Source of the DNA: Gavia stellata
Lineage: Eukaryota > Chordata > Aves > Gaviiformes > Gaviidae
DNA: 64,000 bases
Assembly (NCBI RefSeq): GCF_030936135.1
Contig: NC_082594.1
Span: forward strand, 130,610,668 to 130,674,667
Direction: 5' to 3'
The notes under the pieces are model-generated. The model was not told the origin of the DNA. It was given only the letters and a program-made list of their open reading frames with translations, and made no database searches. Positions within the stretch are counted from its first letter, which is position 1, and every line of letters begins with the position of its first letter. The translations under genes were made by a program, and so were the position numbers. This document shows, piece by piece, positions 13,711-25,400 of this stretch.

Positions 13711-15498
13711 GCTATTAAAATACAGTTTAAATAACACTGTATCTATTTTAGTATTAGGGTTTACTTGCTATATGGAGAATGAGGCGGAACATACATCCTT
13801 GGTTTATGAGCCAAAGCCAGGCATTTTGCAGATCATTCACTGTCTTCATGCGAAGCTGTACAGTTGCCACAAGGCATAGTCTTCTTAACACAATTGAAAT
13901 TATTAAAATGATGTTTTTAAAGCATTTCCTTCCTCCAAGAAGAGAAGGGAAGTGAATAAGTTACTGTTTGGAAACTAAATCATGGTACTAAATCATAGGA
14001 CTATACGGGCATTGTTTTGCAGCTTAAACAGTGGCCTGAACATTACATGGGGCTGGTAACAAGAGGAAGGCAGTGAGCTGTGATACAAATTCACAACATA
14101 CTACAGGCTTGCCCATCTGTTCCTGATTAGGAAGGGGATGACTGCAATGGCACGTGCCAGTATCCGACACAACATGTGGGAGATCACCATTTGAAGAGGT
14201 TCCTCTCCATCTGCTTGCAGTGATGACCAATTGTTCTGCGCTTGCTTTTGGCAAAATAACACCCAGATCCTTCATCTTGTACTATAGGTTAGTAAATTCC
14301 ACACGCAATTACTTCCTTGCCTTATTCCGTGGGCAGACAGCTTATTTGAACAGCTACTCTGTTTTGGGTGGTGTTTGTTCAGTGTTTCCCCCTGCCTTTC
14401 CCCTTTCACCCTTAGTTTGAGCTTTATATTAAACTTCAGGTGGTGGGTTTGTTGAGCGTGTGTGAAGTACCTTCCCTCTCGGGGCCCGCTGGCCGCTTCT
14501 AAGACCAAAGCATGAGTAGCACAAGGCCTGAGAGATGCCACCGTTCAACAAAGTTCCGAGACTCCATCCTTAAGAAGGTTGCCAAAACAGCTCAAAGCAA
14601 AGGTCTACACAAGTTTTGCTGTGACAGTCTCTTTTTTTCTGTAGGTGCTTTCTGTGAAATGGTAACGATTTTGCTGAAGCTTGCCCCCCACCCTCCACAA
14701 AGAAAACAAAACCAAAGAAAGGCAAATAAAAAAAAAAACCTCGCAGCTTGAGGAAAATGTTGACTGTAAGTGATGTAAATTAAGAGATCAAAATCTGATT
14801 TAAAAGTGCAACTGAAAGTAGTCCTGTAATATGAATAACATAGTAACAGAGTGCTACAGAAATAGATAGGAAGTGCCAGATAAGAGACTTATTTAAAAAA
14901 AAAAGGGCAAATTTGTCTCTATAGTTATACTACATTTAATAACTGTTTTTACTTCTGAGTTTGAACTTTCCAGTAGTATCTTACTAGTAGTCTTTTCCTC
15001 CTCATTACATATGTTATTCTTCTGTCTGCTGCCACACTTATGACTCACCTGTTCCTCTTTCATTTCACCTTACAAATGCAATCATCCCTCCTCATACAGG
15101 TTGTTTGCCTTTGCCAGGTCGAAGACTTAATGCTTATTCCAAGCCTGTTGGCTATGTTTTAATCCATCAGTGTTTTGCCATTCACAACATCTTTTTCAGA
15201 AGGGAAGTTTGATTATAGTCTTCTGAGAAGACTGAATAGATTAACTGGCTCTCTTATTTATAGTTTTAGTAGTACATTCAGAGAATCACAAGATATGAGA
15301 TAGACAAATCAAATCTGTTTGGGGGGAATTAAGATTTGCTTGCTTTTAGTACTCTGAGTTTGAAGGACCGTTTCTCAGATGTATTGCAGGAAACCCTTTT
15401 CCTGTTTGTCTCTGAGCTTCTGCCCATGATCAGAGTTCTGGTCACTGGGTTACTTCAGCCAAGAGAACACATCTCGTTCCTGTGATCAGAGTTTTTCC
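13711..15498. other. Convergent intergenic gap between CTC1 and VTCN1
   Basis: This AT-rich spacer separates the 3' ends of two convergent genes. I saw no CR1, no open frame with exon-like flanks and no RNA gene. The scattered 60-90 codon open frames have no recognisable sequence. Confidence 0.6.
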
Positions 15499-15504
15499 TT
15501 TATT
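15499..15504 (-). terminator. VTCN1: Candidate VTCN1 poly(A) signal AATAAA
   Basis: TTTATT on the + strand reads AATAAA on the - strand, about 960 bp after the VTCN1 stop. A variant hexamer (ATTAAA on the - strand, 15744-15749) is closer to the stop and may be used instead. Neither can be chosen from sequence alone. Confidence 0.35.
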
Positions 15505-16466
15505 TATGCAACTCTCCTTATCACGTTCCTCGCTCTCTTTCTGAAGCCAAACAAAGTATCCTGTTGTTGGTGTGGGTAAGAAATAATAATAGAAGAGAGA
15601 AATCAGCTAGCTTCATGTTCATGCTATTACATGCTCTGGAACTGGGAGCTGCTCTTAAAGATCTCAGCCCAAGAGGGAGGAAAGCATGAAGCGTGTCCTG
15701 CCATCAGGGTAGCTGTTCTGCATGGAAAGACAGAAATGTTCCTTTTAATTGATTTTCTGTAGCGCTCCACTTCATCACTGTCTCTAGAGCCTACCACCCA
15801 AAGCCAAAGCTGATGAATACTAAAGGTGGCTGTCCTGTGCTTTGAATGTCTACAGCCCTCCTTATTCCAGGTGGGATTTCTCAGGCTGGCAGCTCCCTCC
15901 AGCCCTCTTCTTCAAGATATCCCTACTAGGTACTATTTACTCCACTGTGCTGTGGAGTTTTCTGAGTAAAGCAGGTGCAAGCAAGGCTTGTGCTGCAGCA
16001 GGCATCGAGGGGAGGGAGAGGGGAAAAAAAAAAGTCCATACTGCCTTGCAGCTGTGAACTGTAGCCAAAATTCAGCAAGTGTGCAGAGCAGCAAGCAAGA
16101 TGTCTATCTCTTGGGTCAGAGAGAAGAGTGAGGGGGGAGGGAAGGAAAAGAGAATGAGGGGATGAGTAAGAGATGACAGTTAAAGGTGTAAGAGAAGAAT
16201 CTCTAAAGTTGCAGGAATTAATGGGAGAAGCCAGCAGGGAGCCTGTGGGAAGGACAAGCCACGTGTCCCACCTAAGGGTGGGGATGGGAAAAGGATGGAC
16301 AGAGGGCAAAGACATGTTCTCCCATTCTGGCAGGCTTGAGGTAGGTCTGCTACTGTCACAAAACTCAGAAAGTGTGTCTACTTATACTGAGCATATATGC
16401 TTCTGAGTTTCCCTTTCCAAGCTTACCTCCAGGTCCAGCAGTGTTTCTGATTGTTATATAGAGGCT

Positions 16467-19400
16467 TTATATCGACAGCAGGTACAGGGGAAGCAGAAGC
16501 ATCCAGTGACAGGCTGGAAGGGAGGAGGACACTGACGCTGCATTCAGGTTCACCAGCTGCAAGTTGGTCCCCCTTGTAATGCTGAAATCTGTAGCAGAAG
16601 AACAGTGAGAGGCTACCAGAATGGGGAACACAGCAAGGAAGGCAAAATGAGCATGTACGTTTATTCCTCCCCGTTTTTCTGAATATTAGTAAAGATAGTC
16701 CCTGCCTCTTGTGCTGGAGACCCTCACTGTAGAAGACCTATGACCCTTCTCACATAGAACAGGAAAAGACATCCAGGCTTTTCAGAAAGTTTGCTTTCCT
16801 GGGAATAAGGTGGCCTTTTAAATCAAGGGGGTGGGCTGGAGTCAGAGCGATTGTCATTAGTAACAGCTGACAGCTGTTTCTAATTACATTGTTACTAATT
16901 ACATTGTTACATTAGTAACAGTAACAGCTGGCCTGCTGGTTTGGTACACAAAAGGGATCTAAGCTGAACTGGCTAAAGAAAGTGTCAAAAGTTTGGGGTT
17001 TTGGTTGGTTGATTTGGTTTTGGTTAACATACAAAGAAATACATTCTTCTGAAGTGTGTCCTTCCTTCCTTCCCGTTCCCTGGCAGTTCTGTCCCTGTGC
17101 CAAGGGAGCAATCATTACCGTGAAAAACATCTGAAACAGCAGGGCCAAACACAGACACTTTCCTTCATCCCAGGGACAGAGAAAGGTGCTTGGATTAGCC
17201 ATGGATTTCAGTTCCTTCCTCGACTGACACAGGTACTGCAGGAGCCCCACGACGCACACAGGCGCACTGTTTAAACTCCCTTTTCCCCCCGCACCTGTGC
17301 TCTCTGGGTGGTGTTAAACTCTACCTGTCACTTTGATGTTGCCTGTAGCCTTGGCAATGTTGTTTTCAATCACGCAGGTGTAGGTGACGTTAGCAGTAAT
17401 ATTGTGCAGAAAGGAAACCACTTTCAGAGTGATGTTTTCGGCGTTCAGCTCGTAGCTGGTGTTGGCAACGTGAGGTAGGTACTCCCCAGCGTTGCTGTAG
17501 GCTGTCCAGCGCACGGCAGGTTGAGGGAACCAGCGCGGTGCTTCGCACTGCAACGTGTCCCCGCTGCTGCTGTTCTCCACATGGACCTTGGGGGTGCTGA
17601 AGGCTTTGGGAAGGAAAATAGGGAGAGAGTCAGAAAACAGCGAATGTTTAGGAACGGGGCGTGAAACACCCAACTGCATCTGCTGGTCAGTCCCAAGTAT
17701 TTCTAGAGTACTTGCTGCTCAGCATCGCATGTAGCCAAACCAAAAACAGAGGCTCAGACAGAGGTCTGTATAGGTTGGGCTACAGGGGGATGACTACAGG
17801 GGATCTAACGCCTGGACAAGGCAGTCCCGTTTGACAAGATCTCCTGAGGTCATGGCACAGCTTCAATGTCTTTAAGTAATTCTGCTTCACAGTTATAAGC
17901 CGGGTCCCAGGCATGTAAACTAAGCGTTTCCCAAGAGCTCCTGGACATCCAAGCTCCCAGAGGAGACGGCTCAGGACCTGGCTGGCCTGAGACTGCCCCT
18001 GTCTGCCGAACGCTTGGCTTCCCCAGGCAGGAACTGCAGCAGGCACAGCTCTGCTCACCTCTGCTGAAGGCGGGTGGCTGAAAGGAGGCACCCGCTCTTC
18101 TCAGCAGGGAGAAGCACTCCAAAAATGATTGCTGTTATCAGAGGCTGGGGGAAGGGGAAGATGACTCACCCTCTCCACTGACTGAGAAGGGAGCCTGACC
18201 ACCACCTACGGCTTCGTGATGTGACTCTCATGCTAAATGGGGCTGCAGCCAAGGGAAGCTCCGTCTGCACCTGTTGGGGCTGAGGGCAGGCTAAGGTGGG
18301 GCCTGAGCTGCAGGATTTACGGCAACATCCCTGGATTAAATGAAACATTTAAAGCCCATTGCAAACTCAGCTGTGTTTTAAAGCCAAGGCCATCTCAAAT
18401 AAAACTTAGTCTCGCTCTCCTAGAAAAGCATACCTCTGTATATTCATTATATTTCCTATGTGCACATAGGTGAAGAGAAACAGCAGGTTTTTAGGAGAGC
18501 AGAGTTCACCAATTCCAATGGAAATAAGACCGAATCACAGAATCATTAAGGTTGGAAAAGACCTGTAAGATCATCAAGTCCAACCATCAATTAATACAGC
18601 ATTTCACGTGTTCTTTCTAATGCCTTTTCTGGGTGGGTTACCTTAAACATCAAATCAAGCAACACAAAAGCAGGCAGGTTGACAAGGTTTTGAGGAGGGG
18701 TAGGAGACCAAGTCCCCATGGGACTTAAGCACACCTCAGATGTGAGCCAAAGCCCGCTGGCCTTGCTGTTACCTCCTGTAGTCCCAAGCAGTTCTTCCAT
18801 CCATGCCATTGGAAGATAAGGGATCTGTGAGCCCAGCAGCCTTTTTTTTCACCGCTTGGGGAAGAGCTTCACAGAGCAACAGGGCAGAAAACATGCTTTC
18901 AATAAGAAATGGGAGACTGCATGAAATGACACTGGCCAGATGTTCCTGCGACACCAAGTCTCATATTCCCTTTCTGTCCCAAGACGGACTCCCTGAGTGA
19001 CATGGGGAAGTGTCTGCGTCCCCAGGACATCTGTCGCAAGCTTCTGCACAGAAGCTGGTGCCCACCTCCTGGTGCTGTGGCTCTGCTGGGCCAAAGGAGG
19101 AGAGCTGACCTGGAGAAAAGCAGCCTGTGTCATTCAAGAGCTCTGCTGGTTACTACTGTCCTGCCATGACTGGCCTGAAGGACAGTGGAACCCCCCCTTG
19201 CTGCCAGTACTTCTGGCCTCACCACGTAAGCAGTCACCCATCCTAAAACTGCAGTTCTTTGACTTGGAGATGTCTGACAGTTTTTTCCTCTCCCAACTTG
19301 AGCTGTTGGGCAGCAATGCCAGTCGCAGTGGTGAGGGAGAGGGTGAAAAGGCCAGTCTGCAGGAGACCCTGAAGTGGTTCATCCGTCAGTCTCCAACACA

Positions 19401-22400
19401 AGGTGACCCTTTGGGAGATGACGTTACTGCAGCCAAAGTCAGCTCACTGGAAGAGGGTGAAGACCTGGTGGTGGTTTCCAGATCTCTCCTGGAGGACTGA
19501 CTCATCATTTGGAGAGCCACAAATATTTTTTTTCCCACTCCCTTCTAACAATTCTCTTGGCTACCTTAGAAACTTTCCCTGGAAGGTCATGGACCCACTC
19601 TACTGTGCTAACCCCTGAGTTCGAGGGATGTGCTGGGACCTCAGGGGTGCCAGCAAAAGCCAGCCAGAGACACACTAAGACCACCTACCTGTGCAGGCTC
19701 ATGTTATCCCCATTGCATAGTCAGTGTAACTCACCACAATTTCATTAGAAAGACCCAGAGGTGACAGAAACGGGTGAAACGCTGCTGAGTTCAGTGGGAG
19801 TGTATTGCTTTGTGCCAGTGGTGAACACGATGGCCAAGCCCAAAGGGTTTGGAAGAATTAAGCACCCACAAGTGAAAATTCAGCAGTGTCTGTGTGTGTT
19901 TTAAGGTTGACTCATAACAAGGTAAACAATTAACTCTAGCAAACATGTAATACTTAAGACAAGTGTGATCTAGGCAGTTTGTTGCTTTGAAAGCCATTCT
20001 TAAAAATGGAATATATTAGAAAAATAGAAAAAAGGTATTAAATAGGCTATAATTTTTACTATGCAGCACTTCTCCTGGCTGGAGATATATCTTAATCTAG
20101 AGAGAAAAAGCTATCATTTTATCTTTAACACATATAAAATCTGACTCTTTATAAGATCAATTAGCTACTCCCATTCTTAGGGGCTCTTTGTAGTCAGTTA
20201 AGTATCTGGTAGACTACATATGGTAAATAAATAGAAGAAAAAAGACAACTGAGTGCATTAAAATAATAATCTTTTCTGGAAAGAGGATGTGGAAAGAGTG
20301 GGTAAGGCCATAAACACCTCTGGAAAAGTCAAAAAATACCCCAGTCCTACTCAGAGGTGCAGGGCTCGATGGTGGCCACTGGAAGAGCAGGCACCACTCA
20401 CACAGCCTCTAGCATGGGTGTAACCATGGGTAGGTCCGATTGAGCCATGTTAGCCTGCGTTTTGCAGCAGGATTTTCCTTCTCGTACCCCCTCACCTCCC
20501 GTCCTGTACCGCAGCACTGCCGCTCCGCTCCCTCTGGCCGTGGTGACGGAGCACTGGTAGGTGCCAGCGTCGGAGAGCTGCACATCCTTCAGCTCCAGGG
20601 AAGCGTTGCCACCCATCACCTGGTCCACAAATATCGCCGTGCGGCCCTGAAACAATGCGTCTTGCTCTTGCAGGTGGTCCTTCCCACCTTTAAACTCATG
20701 AACCAGCCCGGCTACTCCTGCCTTGGCCCACTGGATCACTATGCTGCCCATCCGGATGTCAGGCTCAAAAGTGCAGCCCAGGATGCCACGCTGGCCGATG
20801 TTCCCTGGAGACGTCAGCGCCGTCACGCTGATGGAGCGTTTTCCTGAAAGGAGAAAGCAAGGCGGCGTGAGAAAGGCGAGGCGGTGAGCGTGGAGAACGG
20901 CCAGACCGCCCTGCGGCTGTCACGCACCAGCCCCAAGGCTGAATGGGCACTGGCACATCGCAAGGACATCAGCAGCAGCTACCGGTGCTGCTGGCAGAGG
21001 TCAACTCCCATGGCTTATATACCAAGATAAGGCACAGGAGCATTTCTTTAGCAGGCAGTCTGCTTCAAAAAGTAGCTCCTCTTATTTGTTTGAGAAGAAT
21101 TTACGTGGTGTTTTCTTGTTTACTTATATGTATCAGGGATTTTTCTCTTTGCAGTTGCCAGAAGAGTGTGATTTTTGTGTCTTTTTATCCCTTTATACAG
21201 TATAAATATGACTGCAAGGCGTAATGCTGGCTGAGAAATAAGAGGCTGCTCTTTCACCCCTACTGGAATCCAAAGCATTTTCTTTCATTTAAGAAAAAAT
21301 CAGCATTTCCCTTCCCTGGGGACACAGATTGCTTCTCAAGTCAAATCCTAACCAGCAAGCTTGAGAATTAGCTCCTTCCCAGAGCCGGGTCCTCTTTCCC
21401 ATGCAGCCCTTCCCAAAGCACCCCAAGGAGGCTGCATTTTGGCCAACACCAAAGCAACACATTTTTGTCACCTCTGAGGGAGCAGGGGACTGTGTCCCAT
21501 CCTGGCAGATGCTGCCCGACTTCGCAATAAATACCATCATCTCCTCCTGTCTGGGAGAAGGAGCACAGTATGTGCCGGACTTTCTGTATGCATGGGTTTA
21601 AGGCTCCAAGCCCAAGGGAATTTCAGCTAACACAGCACTACGTCTTCACCAGCATGGGTTGTGCTATTCTTATTGACCCCTTGCCTCAGCTGGCTTCCCA
21701 AGGAGCAACAGACGGAGTTGAACATTTTGAGTCGCAAACACACCAGATATAACTTAAAAAAAAAAACACCACCAAACAAAAAAAACCCCTTAATATCTGC
21801 TGTGAAAGCATAGGTCAGGCATTCACTTCCAGTGGCAAAATGGAGCTGCCCCATAGTGCTGATGCTTACATGTCCACAGCTGCTGCTGCAGCCTGGGGCT
21901 GGCCCACTGACAAGTTTTTGCAGAAATTAAGAGCTGACACAGATATCCTCTCTCAGCTCTGATTGCCAAGCGCTGGTGTCTTCTAACCCACCCTGAGCAC
22001 ATATGCGTGTGTGTGTGTGAATCTCCGCATTGTTTAAAACCTACAAGAGCTCACAGTCTCCAAGGAGAGCACGGCTCCTTGTGGTTTAATGCCATGGAGC
22101 GATACCTTGTTGAGAAAGGCCAGAACTGAAGTCGCCTGTGCAGTCTTAATTCAGCCAGCTAGTACCTAAGCTTTATAAAGCGAACGTTTGTTAAAGGGTG
22201 ATAGGTGGCACTTCCACACAAGATCACACCTCAGCCCATGCACAGGATGGAGACACGGAGGTAGCGACAGGGCAGAAGTTCATCACCCTGCCAGTAACAA
22301 CAAGAAATGGAGAAGAGGAGGCTGAGGGGAGACCTTATCACTCTCTTAAAATTACCAGAAAGGGGGTTGTGGTGAGGTGGGTGTTAGTCTCTTCTCCCAC

Positions 22401-25400
22401 GTAACTAGCGATAGAACTAGAGGACATGGCCTCAAGTTGCGCCAGGGCAGATTTAGGCTGGATATTAGGAAAAATTTCTTTACGGAGAGAATGGTGAAGC
22501 ACTGGAACAGGCTGCCCAGAGAGATGGTGGAGTCACCATCACTGGAGGTGTTCAAGGAATGTGTGGACGAGGCATTGTGGGCCGTGGTTTAGTGGGCATA
22601 GTGGTGTTGGGTTGATGGTTGGACTTGATGATCTTACAGGTCTTTTCCCACCTTAGTGAATCTGTGATTCTGTGAAATCTGAGCAGTCACATACCTGAGA
22701 CACCAAACCCGATGATCAGGGCAATCACCACAGCCAGGATGATAATGACTGTAGTCATGCTATTTGGGGAAAAAAGAAAGGATAACATTACCGTGCAGTC
22801 CACCTCCTTTCACACCCTACACCTACAGTGCACGTCTGCAGAGCCACTGGCAGGAAGGCGGTCGAGGCGGGTAAGCCACAGACCTAGAGCAAGGGCAACC
22901 AGTGAAGCACATGACCATGGTAGTGACAAACATTTGGGCAAGCGCTCGTCATCAAAGGTGGGGGACTGTGCGGCAGGAGGAGAGGAGACCCAGGCTTTGC
23001 CTTCAGGAGGAGGCAGTGGGTCCCAATGGAGAATGCTCCTCTCTGCATCCCCTGGTGCATAAGCGAGGTGGGCAGTCCCTGCTGGCACTTGCGAGGGACC
23101 AGTTGCTGAGAGAGGCGAGCAGAGCACTGAGACACGTCCCTGACCCCAGCAGAAACCCGGTACAAGCCAGGCAGCGGGCAGGAGGGGGCTGGAAACAGGG
23201 CCCGATCTGTGAGCTGACTGGTTTGGGGATGCCCCATGTGCGGATGGCTAAGTGGCTGTTGAATGAGGGGCTGAGGAGGAGAAGACAACTTACCAAGCCA
23301 CACAGGCAGAGCCGTCTGGCAGAGGAGGTGACAGGCAGCACGACATGGAGCAGCACAGCTCAAGCCTTGCTGAGCACAACCCATCTCGGGCACAGCCCTG
23401 GCTCGGACAGACCCGTAAGCGTGGCCTGGTGCAGGCTCCCAGCGCAGCCGGTGGAGCTGCCACATGTGGTCCTGGGTGCATTGTCACATGGACTGGGGGT
23501 TGTGGCAGCGACCTCAGCTCCCACTAAACCAAGCCCTGGAGCAGCTCCCCACAAAAAAACCCCACAGGTACATCCCAGGGCGAGCAGCTCACGCACCGTG
23601 CCTGACAGTCTCACAGGCTTGCTGGGCTCAGCCCTGCTCAGGACTGCTGGAGGAGAAGCCCAGAGAGCCGCAGGAGGTCCTCACAGGGGGCTTTCCCCCT
23701 TCCCCAAGCCCAGCAGGGCGCTGGAGGGAGCTATGCCGCAGGCGGCACAGACCACGGCCACCGCACCAGCGTCCAGGGCTGCCAGCCCAGGCCTTGGTTT
23801 GCCGTTGTCTGCAAGAACTCCAGGCAGGACCAGGATGCAAGATGTCATGGCCCTCCCACCCACACAAAAATAACCACTCTGCTTCAGCTGCGTTCACCCG
23901 CTTGCAGCACACTCTTTCCCAACACACCGGGCAGTCTTCTGCACGAGAGCCGGTCAGTGTCCGTACAACCACACTGCTCCTCCCAACGTTAATGTGTGCC
24001 TGCGTCGGTTACTTGCACAATCGTGCCTGAATCACCACAGATGCCAGGATTATGGAGCTCTAGGAAGTTGCACCATGTGAACAAGCCCCTCCTGCAGGGA
24101 GCAGTAGGGATGGGAGAAAGGGAAGATGGGTTGAAAGAGGGGATAGAGAAAGAGGCGATGGAGAGGAGGGGAGACATTGCAGAAGGCTTGCTTGCCCTCC
24201 CGCTACCTCCCTTCCAACCTCATCCTTAAAGCCCGTGGAAAGCTGTCTGAGGAAGCCCTGTCTGCACATGCCAGCGCGCTCAAGAGAAGGGATCAGAACT
24301 GTGTATTTCATCACGAGTGTGCCATAAGTCCATAAAAAGGTTCATACGAGTCCATCTATACGTTCACATCCATACCAAGCCCTCCCTGCCTAGATGCCCT
24401 CAGAGCTGGGAGGTGTCATGTGTTTGGCTTCCTCCCCATTCTCACCAGCTTTCACTCACAACCAGGGTGGGCAGCAATTCTCCACCTGCTCCCTCCTGGT
24501 GCCCCGCTGCTGCGGTCACAGCTGACCCCGCTGCAGAGGAAAGCGGCGGATAGCCTCCAGCCGCAGGCATCGGGCAGCTGGGGATTCATCACCGGCCACC
24601 GCCTCCCTTGGGGGCCTGCGGGATGGGGACTTCGTTTGTTGGTTCATGCGGATCCTGCAGCACGACAGCTCCCAGCAGGGACGTGTCACATCCCATGGGG
24701 CTCAACCCCGCGTCACTCAGGGTCTCAGCCAGGCTCACCGTGGGACAGCCCTGTGCTTTCCTATTCCAGGGCAGATTCCGAGCCTCTTGCACATGCTGTA
24801 TAATATCTTCCTCCTTGAGGAGCTCAACCAATTTCTACGGAGCTGATCCCAAGATAGTTGCTATAACCTCAGCCAAGGTTGCCGTGACCAGCCTCAGCTC
24901 TCACGCCTGGGAAGCATAGGCTTAGACCTACTGCACATACGCCTGGAGCAAGTGGCAGCCACGCCGTCTCACAGCGGCTGTGACACACCCTCACGCCTCT
25001 AGATTAAAATCCTCCTTCTTGAGTGGGCAGGGGAGAAATTGCTGGGAGCCGAGTGATGCTGCCTGCAGGTTACAGATAAATAGATAAATGCAGGGGACAA
25101 GCAGCCAGGACGCCCTCCTGTGCAGTCTCTGAACGCTTCAAGTGCCACCACGCTTGCCCCTAATCCTTAAAAGGACCTTCTGGCCTGAACATCACCTCTG
25201 TCCTAGCACTGTGCCAGGCAAAACCGTCCTCAGCTCGCTCACGGGCAAACACAAACCAGCACTAACGGGCCAGCACCAACCCTTTTGTCCCCCGCCAGCA
25301 CCACCTGCCCCCGTAGCTGCAAAGCCTTGCATCCAGAGGGGTGCTTCCCACCCCTGGTTCAAGGCAGCAGCAGGGCTGATGGAAAAAGCCGCTCGTTTGT

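Noticed and set aside
16912-17259. An open frame with a hydrophobic segment, first considered as the VTCN1 last exon
   Set aside because: Its phase does not fit the C-set exon. The exon at 16467-16588 fits in phase and matches the human VTCN1 tail residue by residue.
23290-23343. A possible VTCN1 first exon ending in TG|GTAAGT
   Set aside because: It fits in phase but has no similarity to the human N terminus. The exon at 27685-27716 matches MASxGQxxFW exactly in phase.
22902-23873. A 323-codon + strand open frame, the longest in the window
   Set aside because: It lies in GC-rich VTCN1 intron sequence, where several frames on both strands are open. The translation is Arg/Pro/Ala-rich with no recognisable domain and no exon structure.
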